From assembly GCA_030734395.1 (NCBI GenBank), contig JAUZTG010000039.1:434001-498000 (forward strand): DNA of 64,000 nucleotides, read 5' to 3'. This DNA comes from Sarocladium kiliense. Its lineage: Eukaryota > Ascomycota > Sordariomycetes > Hypocreales > Sarocladiaceae. The notes beneath the pieces were generated by a model. It searched no databases. It was not told where the DNA came from and saw nothing but the letters and a program-made list of their open reading frames with translations. Positions 32,539 through 44,692 of this stretch are shown here, piece by piece (positions within the stretch are counted from its first letter, which is position 1; each line of letters begins with the position of its first letter). A program made the translations under genes and the position numbers.

Positions 32539-34616
32539 TGTGACTGTTCTTATTTGCTCGACCTGTTGATAGAGAACAGAGAATTAGGCGAATTCTCAAG
32601 ACATTCTGACCACGCATCTGCGTGGTTTTTATACCTCCATCTCATGGCTATCCTCGTAACCCTTGTGACTGTTTGCACAGTGAACTCTCGTACCACAGCA
32701 TTGCAAGTCTTCAAAGGGCATGCAGCCAAGAGTCGTCAGAGGTTGGCCGATGAGAGCGCGTTGCGGATACGAGGTGCGTCGAACCCTCTGCCAGAACACC
32801 TCAAAGCAGGCATTAGCCGGTCTAAACCGCCCGGTCGAAGTGAGCTCACGTTCGCGTGTATGGCGAAGGATGACACCCTTGTTGGTGAGGCTTTTCACTC
32901 GGTCCAATAAGGACATAGAGATGTCAGCCATGCGGCGTACGACGAACTGCCGCCAACTTTAACCGGTCAACCTTTTCTCGGTGTGCATCCCAAGTAGGAC
33001 TGTGTTCGTTGTGTTGGGATGATGATGTGACTCAGTCATACTGAAAGACCGATTGAGGATGGTAAGCTTATGTGATGGTTGAGAGGCCGAAGGGTGATTT
33101 GGCCATGATGAGAGACCTCAAGCTGGATACCTCGAGTTTGCAGGCAAAGAGTGTACAATTTCCCTGAGAGAATCGGTCTTCATCTTGGCAAACCATCTGA
33201 TGACAATGATATCCGAGGGGCAGGCGTCACGTAGCCGCTATGAGGGGCATAAGCTGAAGACAATGCATGCAGCCTGCCGTCCCGATGACCATGTAATCCT
33301 GCTGATCCGGTAAGTTACCTGTCGGATAGGGCTGTATTGCACTAGAACTTTCGCCCGTCATTCGGCAGGCTTAAGACACCCAGTATACTGGGTTTGAACG
33401 TCGCACTGAGGGATCGATCATAATGAGCCTCATGCCTGATCATCTAAATTAGAGCCATAGACCCTGGCTTGGGTTACATTGAGTCTGACATCTACTCGTA
33501 CTGTAAGCGCACTTACTCACTCCAGGTCCATTGCCTGGCAGAAAAAATACCTCGTTGCTCCGTAGAGATGTCTCCATATCTCAACAGCATCAATGAGGGC
33601 GGAGAGCAGGGGTGCGATCAGCGGCTGAAGAGCCAGGGCGCAATGCATCCCTCCCTGGAGGTTTTCTTCGTCCTATCATCTTGACCGACTCTTCCGTCGT
33701 CGAGATCGGATTGGTCGGGATGCAGCCACAAATCTCGAGTGGCTTTGGAGAACACCCAGGGATCGTCAGCCGACCAGGCTTATGGAGCGACAGCGTCAGC
33801 CACGTGAGTGGGAGGGCAGCTGTGAATCACGATGGATATGCCCAGAACATTTTAACGCAGCCCTGATAAAGTCTGCCAGGATCATGGGTCGGCATACGGA
33901 AGGTCCTCGCCTGGTAATCTATCGGCAAGCTTCCCAGGAGGACCCCTGCCATCAGCCGTTAAACACCCTAGCCCTCACCACGTTGTGATGTCGCCTTTGA
34001 CTCGGGCGCGGAAATCACCCTAGTTCCCGACACGGCACGGATGCATATTGGCACACACTCACCGAGCCTTGGCCGGCGGCGGCGCACGGGTAGCCCACTT
34101 GCGTGGATATCACTGGAACGTAAGGTTCGTGGGGGCGCCTCGATAAGCATCCCAGACATGGCTGACAGTTTTTATTACAGGCTGTTTAGCTCGTGTTACA
34201 AGAGTTGAGTATCTGATTCGCAGATCGGTATAACGGCCCTGGAACGCAGCTGTATGCATACTTTCGTGTTCCTGGGCGGCTGACAGTAACCCTGCTGTCT
34301 GCCATAGTTAGGGGGCCTAGACACTTGAGTGCATGTAGACTTTAGATCTACGCCCTCACATGCACGTAACCTACGGGTAAATTCATTATGATAAGGAGAG
34401 TCCCTGGATTATGTACCTTCATGCTGGCGGATACTATCATTGGTGGTTAGCCCTCTACTGAGTCCCGGCGCTGCGTGCAGCCAAGGACTGGAATCACTGA
34501 GGACACATGCGATCAAGCCTCCCATCCACTCTATCCTACGAGATGACATGCTTCGGAGCGTAAAGGAAGAACCGTATGTGCTTTTGTGCCTAGGTTCTGC
34601 TAGACAACTACAGGTC
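32539..34616. other. intergenic, no gene seen
   Basis: 2.1 kb. The first 100 bp are the S8 promoter. The rest has only short unsupported frames. An 8-bp inverted repeat (GTGCATGT/ACATGCAC) lies at 34329-34365. It may be decayed sequence, but no transposon ends were recognised. Confidence 0.45.
32610..32633 (-). promoter_or_regulatory. TATA box and adjacent inverted repeat of the S8 protease gene
   Basis: The minus strand reads TATAAAAA (32626-32633), 88-95 bp before the protease ATG. Immediately downstream is CCACGCA-TC-TGCGTGG, a perfect 7-bp inverted repeat at 32610-32625. Confidence 0.55.
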
Positions 34617-36650
34617 CTAGTAGTGGTAATACTTGACACCGTCTGTAGCAAATCCATCAGAGCTCTTTGCCCGCGCCAGCGTAAAGCCGCTTTCGTCCAG
34701 CTTCTCAGGATCACGCCTAGCCCTTCTCGCGTTGATTATAGCGTAGCTGACAACCAGGAGAAGAGCGCAGAGAAACCCGCAAGAAATGATGATGGCGAGG
34801 TTTCGCCAGCCTACTCTGTACAATGGTGCATCGTCGGCGCGTAGGATTTGCGGCGCAGTAACACCTCCGAGATTGGCTGCCATGGTGATCAGTGCCATGC
34901 GCAGAGCGCGGTCCTGGGAGTTTCGTGCGTTGAGGGCAAGCCAAGCGACATTGATGGGGTCTGTATGAAATGTCGTTAGCATTTGTTCCATCGATGCAGG
35001 AGGCCTAGAGTTAAAGACTTACGATACCAGACTGCTGTTGCGATACCCATAGTGAGCAGAGCGTACTTGGTATTCGCGGCGGCACCCACTGGCAGCAGCT
35101 TGAAGGAGAGCTGCGGATTATGTCAGTCACCGTAAGACAGGAAAATCGAGAGCTCGATATCATACCACAAAGACGAAGGTGACGAACGTCTGGCACAAAA
35201 CGACCAGACCGCGGCGACCCCACCAATCCCTGCAATTCTTATCAGCTTCTAACTCGAATGTATTTGAGGCAGCCATTGAACACTCACGCGAAATACCCAG
35301 AACCAATAACACAAATCATCGAGAGCCAAGAGCCGACAGAAGCCAATGCATTCGATCGCAGAGCCGAGAAGCCGAACGAGCGGATGATAGTTGGGGCAAA
35401 GAGTACATAGACACCACTGGCGTTATTGATCATAATGGATATGAACAGGTGCGGCCACATTTTGAGGTCCTTGATCTACGGAAGACCGTCAGTTCGTTCG
35501 GCTTGGAGTAAGGGAGATTCACAACGTACCGTGAACCAAATGTCCTTGAACGTGACCTTCTTCTTGTGATCTGCATCTTCCGCACCCTGCGAAAGCTCCA
35601 TTCGCGCTCTCAAGATGGCCTTGTCCTGTTCTGTGAAGATGCAAATGCCGCACATAGACTTTGGCGCAACAGGCGATCCTGGGAACAAGACAGCGAAGAC
35701 GATGCCCATCACAATCGTAACTATCCCTTCCAGCTGGATTTTCTTTAGAAAAGTCAGAGTTGTCAGAGCAAGCAAGATAACTCACGATGAATAGCCACTG
35801 CCATCCTGCTAAGCCAGCGACCCCACGCATATGAAGACTGGCCATATTAGTTACTACTACTGATACGAAGCGTCCCCGTCTTTGCGGAACTCAACTCACA
35901 TGCCATAGGCTAGGACACCACCAATAGCAAGTGCGAACATGACTGCAGAGTAGAATATGTTCAGACGCTTGCTGATTTCTGATGGTTTGTACCACACGGT
36001 GATCATATAGAACGCGGCTGGTACGAAACCCGACTCAAACATGCTGCGTGGAGGTCAGTATCCTCACTTGACCCATCTTGGTGGACATACCCTAGAAGGA
36101 ATCTTGTTGCCAGGAATTGGGATCGGCCATTTTGAAAAGACTGAAAAGTCGCAACCATGCCCCTGATACCCAAAGTTAGCATCGGCTCTTACAGGATCAG
36201 CATGATAGAGCTCTGTCTCATACCAGGCAAAGATCTGGAAGGTAATCCAAACCCGGGGGCCAATGCGGTAGAGTACAACGTTGCTGGGTATCTCGAATAG
36301 TACAACACCGAGTTGAAGTAAGGTCTGACCAGTGCTGAGAGTAGCCTGGTCGATGCCGACATCGATCATGAAATTATCCGTCAAGGCATTGCCGCTGTGC
36401 TAAGTTTAGACGATGCAACGAGAAACCATGCTGCCTGGCTCAAGACTTACATGTTGCCTCTATCCAACTGGAGCATCACATAGCACAGCCAAAGGATCGG
36501 CAAGACCAGGAAATCGACCTTGCGCAACAGCCTCTTCTCGTCCTCCGGTGTCCAGGCAACGCTGCGAGGAACATCATTGCTGATGTTCTCCACCCTTGAT
36601 TCCCCGACGGATTCGGTCTCAATCTTCTCTTCAGTCTTGTAATGATCCAT
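34617..36650 (-). CDS. MFS transporter, Dal5/anion:cation symporter type
   Basis: 508 aa in ten exons: 36650-36451, 36394-36224, 36162-36091, 36043-35900, 35837-35786, 35733-35530, 35475-35288, 35229-35166, 35110-35023, 34960-34617. The family profile is clear: KVDFLVLPILWLCYVMLQLD in TM1, RGNIGNALTD at its end, EIPSNVVLYRIGPRVW in TM3, FESGFVPAAFYMITVWY, and GWQWLFILEG before TM6. Relatives of Dal5, Tna1 and Vht1 import organic acids, vitamins or amino-acid-like anions. It is divergent from the Baeyer-Villiger-type monooxygenase across 0.86 kb, so it could serve the neighbouring cluster, though the substrate is not evident. Confidence 0.88.
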
Positions 36651-37509
36651 GAGATTAGCTGCAAGGGTAATGGGAAGAGGGTGGTTTGTAAATCCGCGCC
36701 GGAGTTTGGTAAGCTAGAGCAATGATCGGCGTCCAGGCGCCATTACAAGTTTTATATGGAAAAATGGCGAAAGTCTAGAAGCTGCAGCCTCAGTTCAGCC
36801 ATATGACATAGATAAACTTGCTAGGAAGATGAAACCCGGTTGCTGCAGTGTCTTGCCCATTACGTTGCATTCGCACCGCCTGAAGACACAAGGGAAATCT
36901 GGGGCAGAATGCGGGGTGAATCTGGGGAAGGGGATCCGGACTCATTAGCTTCGTCGACCACCTCTTTTGAGACGCCAACCAGGTTTGAGTCCGGATAGCA
37001 TAGCCTATGTCAAGGGTAGCATCCACAAATCGGCTTGGCTGTGTTAGCCAAACCAGCCTAGTACAGCCTCACCACAGGTCTCAAACACAAAGCTGCCTAT
37101 TGGCTGCCGTGCACGTCCATTACACGACTACACTCTATCCGTCAAGTCTTTCTGGGAGAAAGGAAGGAGTAAGTCGTGTAGCCGCCACAGGCTAGACATG
37201 AGACGCGGAGAGCATTCTGCAGTCCAATCAAATGCGTATTGCTCCATGGCCATGTCACAGGAGTTCAATTACAACAGGGTAAACGACTCCGTTCGTGTGG
37301 CAGAAAAACCTCTACACACAGATCCAGCGAGGCGGAGGTGCTTCTAGATAAGCGGCTTCAACCCTTGGGAAGCACTGATATGATAGCTCATGAACAGCAT
37401 GCATCCGCCTGATGAGCTCGTGTCCTAGTCACTGTCTGGATGAGTGTTCGCTTGTCTCCAAGTTGCACGCTATCAACTTTAACTCCTTCGATCTTCAAGG
37501 CCAATCGCC
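36651..37509. promoter_or_regulatory. divergent promoter of MFS transporter and monooxygenase
   Basis: 859 bp between start codons. One AACGAC hexamer lies at 37282-37287 (within GGTAAACGACTCCG), similar to the AACGAG array at the cluster regulator but single. No other feature was recognised. Confidence 0.45.
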
Positions 37510-39269
37510 ATGCCTCTCCTCAGTGGAACGAGCGGAATGAATGGCACAGCTGGTACCTATGCGACAGATGATATCAACGGCCATTCCACTATATCCCATT
37601 ATGATGTCGTGATCATTGGAGCTGGCTTTGGCGGCTGCTACTCTCTTCACAAATTCCGGGAGGCAGGCTTCTCATGCCACGTGTTTGAGGCAGGCTCAGG
37701 TCTTGGTGGTGTTTGGCACTGGAACTCCTATCCTGGGGCTAGGGTCGACAGCGAAATCCCCTATTACCAGTTTTCGGTGCCTCAGGTCTACAAAGACTGG
37801 AACTGGTCTCAAAGGTTCCCTGGGCACGCTGAGCTCAAGGAATACTTCAAGCACGTGGACCGGAAGCTGGACCTCTCAAAGGACGTTTCGTACAATAGCG
37901 TCGTCAATGGTGCCGACTTCGATGATGCAACGCACACTTGGACTGTGGAAACGCAGAATGGTCACAGAGTTACTTGTCAATGGCTGGTTCCCGCAACTGG
38001 GTCTTCACACAAGCCCTATCAGCCAGTATTCCCGAACATGGATTCTTTCCGAGGCCAAATCATCCACTCCGCATCTTGGCCAGCACTTGATCCTGAACTA
38101 CAGGGCAAGAATGTGGCTGTCATCGGCGCCGGTGCTAGCGGTATTCAATGCGTCACAGAGATCTCTAAGAAAGCGAAGAAGCTTACCAACTACATCCGCA
38201 ACCCTAATATTGCTCTTCCGATGCAACAGAGATCTCTTTCAGAATTAGAGCAACGTATCAACAAGGCAAACTATCTCAACTGGTTCCGAAATGCTCGGGA
38301 AAGCGCCGCGGGCATTGCTGGCGATCCCTGTACAGCGGTCTCCACTGACCACAGCGCTGAAGAGCGGGAGGCAATGTGGGAGGAGCTATACTCACGTGGA
38401 GGCTTCAACTTCCAGGCCGCAAACTACGTAGATTATCTCGTGGACGAGAAGGCAAACAGGATGCTTTACGACTTTTGGTGTAAGAAGACACGGGAGAGGG
38501 TGAGGGACCCTGCCAAAGCGGACATCGTCGCGCCGCTTGAACCGCCTTACCCATTTGCGACAAAGCGCAGCAGTCTGGAGCATGATTATTATGAATGCAT
38601 CAGTCGTGAGAATGTTGATCTAGTGGATCTCAAGAAATCTGCCATCTTGGAGTTCACGCCCACGGGCATCAAGACCGAAGATGGGGATGAGCGAGAGTTT
38701 GACATTATTGTCTTGGCTACCGGATACGACAACATGACTGGAAGCCTGACCAATATGGGGCTTCGAGGCTCTGATGGTATAGACTTGAAGAAGAGATGGG
38801 CAAGTGGCGTGTCCACATACCTCGGTGTGTGTACGAGTAACTGCCCCAATATGTTCATGATCTTCGGCCCACAAGGTAAGCAACGATACCACAACCTATC
38901 TAGAATCTTAACTTACGCACTATAGCACCTACGGCATTCACCAATGCACCTGTTTTCATCGAGATGCAGGTTGACTTTGTCGTGGACCTCGTGAAGAGGT
39001 TGCGTGACGAGGGTGTTCAGTGCATCGATGCAAAGAAAGAAGCGGAGGATGTCTGGTACAAGACCGTGCAGGACATTAGCAATGCCACACTCTTCACTAA
39101 GGCAGTTTCGTGGTATATGGGCTCAAACATCCCTGGCAAGAAGAGGGAGCAGTTAAACTACATCGGCGGTATCAAGTGTTATATGGATGCATGCATTGAG
39201 GGGACAAAGGATTGGTCCAACTTCGATATTAAGCCTCTGCCGAAGCAGGAGATGCCTATCGTTAGATAA
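37510..39269 (+). CDS. flavin monooxygenase, Baeyer-Villiger type
   Basis: 569 aa in two exons, 37510-38875 and 38926-39269 (50-bp intron). The FAD Rossmann motif is VVIIGAGFGGCYS (about 33-45). The Baeyer-Villiger fingerprint FxGxxxHxxxWP is matched exactly by FRGQIIHSASWP (about 179-190). The NADPH motif VAVIGAGASGIQ follows near 200, and VLATGYDNMTGSL is the usual C-terminal ATG-containing loop. SYPGARVDSEIPYYQFS after the first motif is typical of cyclohexanone- and steroid-type monooxygenases. It should insert oxygen next to a ketone to give an ester or lactone. It has no signal peptide and reads in the same direction as the reductase 760 bp downstream. Confidence 0.92.
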
Positions 39270-40029
39270 GTCCCGTTTATCGCATCATTGTTACTCCGTA
39301 TTGCTCAAAGCTTCTCAGACTCCTCATGCAGAGAGTCTTGCTCTGTGACTGAGGCTTGACTTAAGTAAATAATGATTCCTTCGAGTGTGCCATCGTGACA
39401 CGGCTCGGACTAGGTTCGGGAGCAAGGAAGATCCAAGCTCTTCGGCACTATGCAGGAGCGCAAGTGTTTAGAAGCTCGAGTTACGTTTTCCCTCAAAGTT
39501 ACCAAGTGAACTACGCGCGTCATCCATTGCTTCGAAAACAGGGCACTAGTTGCATGGGATTATGCGGGCGATTAGCTTCCTTGGAAACCCCGATGCAAAG
39601 GCAAACATCGCGGAGAAGCACACACCTACGTCTCGTCACATGACGAGACCAGAACGTGGATTCGCGGGTGAGGACAGCCACTTCTTCATGGGACCCATTG
39701 ACCCAGTCCACACTGAAGTCATAGGCTATGTTAGCCTTAGGGAGGCAAAGGCCTTGGAAGGGTGGGCGACTTCCCCGCAGACCGTGGCTACCGAGATCAC
39801 TAGTGCTAGGGAATTAGTTCGGCGTGGTGATCCGGCACCAGGATCCCACGGAGAATCGTAGGGCACTTTGCAGATCAGCTCCGACAGCCGGGAGAAGTCT
39901 TCCTCCTCCTACCTACACGGCCTCAAGTTAGTAAAGCAGATCATAAAAGAATTTCTCATAGACAGTCATAGATTCCATGGACAGCATTTCCGATCTCACA
40001 TCAGGCTGGGCTTCTCATCGCCAGGAAAG
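39270..40029. promoter_or_regulatory. promoter of the NRPS-like reductase gene
   Basis: 760 bp. It contains the perfect inverted repeat at 39630-39649. Small open frames (for example 39550-39861) have no motif and are probably leader sequence. Confidence 0.5.
39630..39649. promoter_or_regulatory. perfect 9-bp inverted repeat upstream of NRPS-like gene
   Basis: GTCTCGTCA-CA-TGACGAGAC, about 380 bp before the start codon at 40030. Each arm carries an ACGAG core, as do the repeats in front of the cluster's Zn2Cys6 gene (44761-45014). Confidence 0.55.
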
Positions 40030-43000
40030 ATGGCCACAACAACAGTGGCTACCACACAGGTAACGCAACGAGACACCATCACGCTTAATGGCTATGGTCT
40101 TGAGAGCGGACCTTACGGAGAGCGTCTTTGCGTCCATGTCGCCGATGAACTCGCTCAGCAAACCCCTAATCGCATTTACGCAACCATAACGAATTCGAAC
40201 CATGACATTGAACAGGGATTTCGCGATGTCACTATCAGGCAATTCGCAAATGCTGTGAATTATGCGGCATGGGAAATTGAGGCGCGCTTTGGTGCGAGCC
40301 AGGCTGGTGCTTTTGACGTGATCGCATATATTGGCACTCCTGACATTCGCTACTCGATCTACTTTTACGCAGCGATTAAGACTGGCTACCAGGTGGGTTT
40401 CTGTCCTATGTTTCGTGAAGGTTCGCTAACTCAACTTTCCAGTTGATGATCCCTTCCGTCCGAAACTCGTTCACTCAACACATCGCCGTTTTCGAAGAAG
40501 CTAAATGCTCCCGCGTCCTTCACACGCCCAACTTCAACTCCATCATAAACCAGGTTAAGGCAGAACAACCAGCAATAGCGAGCTTCGCGGTACCCGAGCT
40601 CAACGTCTTACTAGAGACGGCGAGCACTCACTATGAATACACGAAGACTTGGGCCGAAGCCCGAAACGATCCCGTCGTCATCGCACATTCGTCTGGCTCG
40701 ACAGGGACACCGAAGCCGACCACGATTACACATGGTGTCTACTCTTGCTACGACAACCATCGCAAGATACCCGTGATCCCAGGGAGAAAGAGCCAAAGCT
40801 ATGCTCTCCTGGCTCTAGAGGGAGAGAGATTTTACAACCCATTTCCTCCCTTTCACCTCGCCGGATTCTTCTCCTTGACACTCATGCCCATCTTCTACGA
40901 CTGCATTGTCACAACAGGCCCACCAGAGAAGCCACCCTCGGGCGAGCTTCTTAGTCAAGCCATGCGAAAGCTCAAGATCCGTGCTGCGTTCTGTCCGCCT
41001 ACAGTAATCGAGCAATTGCTTGAACAGCCTGGTGGGTATGAGCAAGCAGCGAGCTTGGACTGGATCATGTACACGGGTGGTCCACTCGCGAAAGCGGTAG
41101 GCGACAGGCTGAGCACAGTCACTGATGTCTGCCAACTGTACGGCAGTACTGAGACCGGCATTCAGGTCGCACTCATTCCCAAGCCAGAGGATTGGCAGTG
41201 GTTTGAATGGCATCCACTATTAGAGAACACTATGGAGGACCAGGGCGATGGCACATATGAGATGGTTGTATACAAAGACCTGAAGCTCGACTGGGTTCGC
41301 CATCTGAGTCATGCCTACCCGAACATCGACGTCTGGAGGACGAACGACCTCTTCGTCAGACATGTTGAGAAGCCGTATCTTTGGCGGTTCGTTGGGCGTA
41401 AAGATGACGTTCTCGTCCTCTCCAATGGCGAGAAGTTCAACCCTGTCAATATGGAGGGCGCCATCGTGGGACACCCTCTTGTCCGGGGTGCCCTCATAGT
41501 CGGTACAGGCCGCTTCCAAGCCAGCTTGATTGTTGAGCCTAGACCCGGATTGGACATGAACAAGGGCGATTTCATTGCAGATATCTGGCCGATCGTCCAA
41601 CACGCGAACACTCTCGGACCGGCACATGGCAGAATCTTCAAGCACAAGATAGTGGTCGCGACTGACGACAGGCCCTTTATCCGAGCTGGAAAGGGGACCG
41701 TGATTCGAGGTCAAACGACCCGACTATACGCTGAAGAGGTTCAGACTCTATACTCAGAGGATCATCTATCCCCACCTGAGAATGACTTGTCCTCCGTGCA
41801 AGAGCTGAGTGCTGTGACAACTATCGTACGATCTTGTGTTACGCGGCATACCTCGGACGACATTGACAACACGGCGGATTTCTTTGCCGGAGGAATGGAC
41901 TCTCTTCAGACTCTAGAGGTTACCAAATCGCTTAACCGGGCTTTGGGTCCTCTGGTTTCACAGCTGAACCAAGGGACAATTCAGGCAGGACTCCTGTACA
42001 AGAACCCTACCATTGGCCATCTGAGCAAACATCTCCACAGGGTCTTGAATGGCCTCGAGAAGCTCGGAACATCTCAATCATCAAGCCGAGTGTCGGTTAT
42101 GGAAGATATGATCAACAAGTACTCGACTGGACTTCGTCCGCGACATGATACAGCTGAACGAATGCCATTACACACATCTTCCGATGGCCTATGTATCGCT
42201 GTAACCGGCTCAACAGGATCTCTTGGAACCCACCTCCTGAGGTCGCTTTTAGCCGATGCAAGCATTGGGAAGATCTACTGTCTCAATCGGAGTGACGATG
42301 CTCGATCGAGGCAGATGCAATCGCTGAACTTGAACGACGCAAAAGCCTCCTTGGATGGCAAAGTTGAGTTCTTGACAACAAACTTTGGTGAGGCCAGATT
42401 CGGCCTGAGTGAAGATGTATATGCGACTTTGTTGGCTGCGGTCGATGTGGTCATACATAACGCTTGGAAGGTGGACTTCAACCACGACCTCTTATCGTTC
42501 GAGTACCCGCATATCGCAGGCATCCGTGGCCTCATAGATTTCAGCCTCGCATCATCACGGGGAGTGCACATCGCCTTCGTGTCCTCCTTGTCATCAGTTG
42601 GTAACTGGCCTGCTGTTCACGGCGTTTCAACAGCAGTACCAGAGACAGACATGGTAGACAGCAATGTCGCCCTCCAGATGGGCTATGGTGAATCGAAGCA
42701 TGTTGCTGAACGCATCCTCCATAACGCTACTGTGCAAGCCGGTGTCAAATCTACAGTCCTCCGCGTTGGTCAACTGGCTGGACCTCTGGCTGACAATGTC
42801 GGTGTTTGGAATCGCACTGAGTGGTTCCCCAATCTAATAAAGACTTCCAAAGCGATGCGACTTCTACCAGACTGGATGACCACCATTGACTGGATCCCAG
42901 TGGACTGCATGGCTTCGGTCATTCACGAGCTTGCGCATACCGAGCGCGCCCTTTGCTCATCCAAGGTCTTCAATTTGTCCAACCCCGCGCCTTCGAATTG

Positions 43001-43286
43001 GATATGGATGATGCCTGCTCTCTTCGAGGCTTGGGGTACGGATCTCGAAATTGTGCCTTTCACAGAGTGGGTTGATCGACTAGCTCAAGAGGACGACACA
43101 GAACGGTATCCTGCATTAAAGATCCTAGAGTTTTACAAGGGTCTTGCCCAGGAATCCAGTATCGCTGAGAACAAGAAACTCAAGGTCCAGGTCGTCCAGG
43201 CTATAGAGTTGAGCAGGACAATGGCGGGCTTGAAGCCAATTGGAAGGACGGCCATGGCTGCTTGGATTAAGCAATGGGGATTCTGA
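40030..43286 (+). CDS. NRPS-like carboxylic acid reductase (A-T-R)
   Basis: 1068 aa in two exons, 40030-40392 and 40443-43286 (50-bp intron). The adenylation domain (about 20-560) has AHSSGSTGTPK near residue 202, LYGSTETG and GRKDDVLVLSNGEKFNP. The thiolation domain shows FFAGGMDSLQ, the Ser near 607 being the phosphopantetheine site. The reductase domain begins with AVTGSTGSLGTHLL (about 705-718) and has the YxxxK pair in GYGESKH (about 868). Such enzymes activate a carboxylic acid, load it on the carrier arm and release it with NADPH as aldehyde or alcohol. There is no condensation domain. It lies between a Baeyer-Villiger-type enzyme and a Zn2Cys6 gene, which suggests a small biosynthetic or catabolic cluster. 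Confidence 0.93.
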
Positions 43287-43348
43287 TTACAGGCAAAAGA
43301 ATAATGATTCTCTGCAAACGGCCTTTCCGAGGGGTATCTGTGTAGAGT

Positions 43349-44692
43349 TCATGATGTAGCAGGCGTACCGCTACTGATGTGCTCAAGAGGCCAAGAAATG
43401 TATGGTCGCCAGTACGAACCAAGCAGCTCGTCGACAACCTCAATGATCTTCTTCCCGAGATCTCCAATAAACCAATAATTCCGATTGCCATACAACAAGG
43501 AGCCGAAATGTGCAAAAAGCACAAGAGCTGGCGGCTGTCTTTGGCGCAGCAGCTGAAAGAAGGCCTCGGGCGCCACCCCGATGAAGATAAACGGTGCAGA
43601 CCAAGCCTGGTTGTATCCCCATTGTGCAAGCTCAGCCTCAGACATATGTTTGAACTGATCCATGAAGCGTCGACATCGCCGTAAGACACTTAAAGCTCCT
43701 TCGTAAGTACCCTCATCAGCGGACTTGTGCCATGTTTCTTGCGTACGGCGCATTTGTATGTCCCAATCGTCTGGTCCGTCTAGTTCGAGGTCTTCCCAAT
43801 TACCAAGGCTGAGGAATGTCCCTAAACGACCGCCAGCCATGTGTTCACGGACCGGACGCAAGACTACACCGATGCCATGCATCATCGGGATCCATTCAGA
43901 GCCCAATATCTGGTCCTTATCGGTTGTAGATGGTGCAAGGGGCCCATGACTGAACATGCCAAAGACATAAATCAGATTGAGTACAGACCACACAAACAAG
44001 GCCTCACTGTTCTGGGGTGTTATGTCAGTGACGGCATGACGGAAGCTGCTCAGGCTGGCATCGTGATGGAAGACGGCGCGATTCATATACGGCGCCCTTG
44101 ATTCAAGGTTCGGTGCTTCGATTGCAAGGTGCAAGGCAGAAACGCTGAGGATGGCACGAGCGACAAATGGGTAGTCGAAGCCGATTTCAGGGAACAAACG
44201 GGTCCAAATGTCGACTTCGCCTCTTGCAAGACAAATGGTCGAACACGCCGTGAAGGACCAGTGATGGAGAAGAGCTAAGTCGTCCAAGTCGAATTTGAAA
44301 GTTCCGTCATCCTGGGACTGGTCTGTCTGGGGAGAGGCATCAATGGATCTTGATAACCGTAAGGCTGAGGTGGGAATCCGGAAAGGTTGAGGCGGCTCAG
44401 GAGTGCGGCTACTCGGGGTCCTGGTGCCAGAAGCCCTGCCGTGTATGTCGCTAGGGTTCCCTTGATCGTTGTTGGATGGCCAAATGCAAATACGATTACG
44501 GCGTGCGCAAGCGCTGCATTTCGGTTTTTTCTCATCACACTGGAAGAGACGATCGAGTCAATGACGCGGCCGTTGAAGTATATCGAAGCCCATACTGACC
44601 TTGACGCGACGTTGACGACAGTCTGCACAGCCAGTCTTAGATTTTCGATGCGGGCGGCGGCCTGGCCGAGATGCAGTGGTGTCTTCCGGCAT
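43349..44692 (-). CDS. Zn2Cys6 transcription factor, sterol-uptake-regulator type
   Basis: 427 aa in two exons, 44692-44600 and 44539-43349 (60-bp intron). The zinc cluster is CX2CX6CX6CX2CX6C with Cys at 22, 25, 32, 39, 42 and 49 (KTGCADCRQRRVK then CDEKKPKCSACARRNRIC). The intron lies exactly before the third Cys. The rest, from DDLALLHHWSFTACSTICL onward, fits the C-terminal domain of Upc2/ECM22-like and other secondary-metabolism regulators. It is convergent with the reductase gene at a distance of only 62 bp and divergent from the RTA1-like gene across a repeat-rich promoter. I infer that it is the cluster's own regulator. Confidence 0.88.

Noticed and set aside
34329..34365. 8-bp inverted repeat GTGCATGT/ACATGCAC
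   Set aside because: Wide, weak stem with no gene or transposon context; a chance occurrence is likely.
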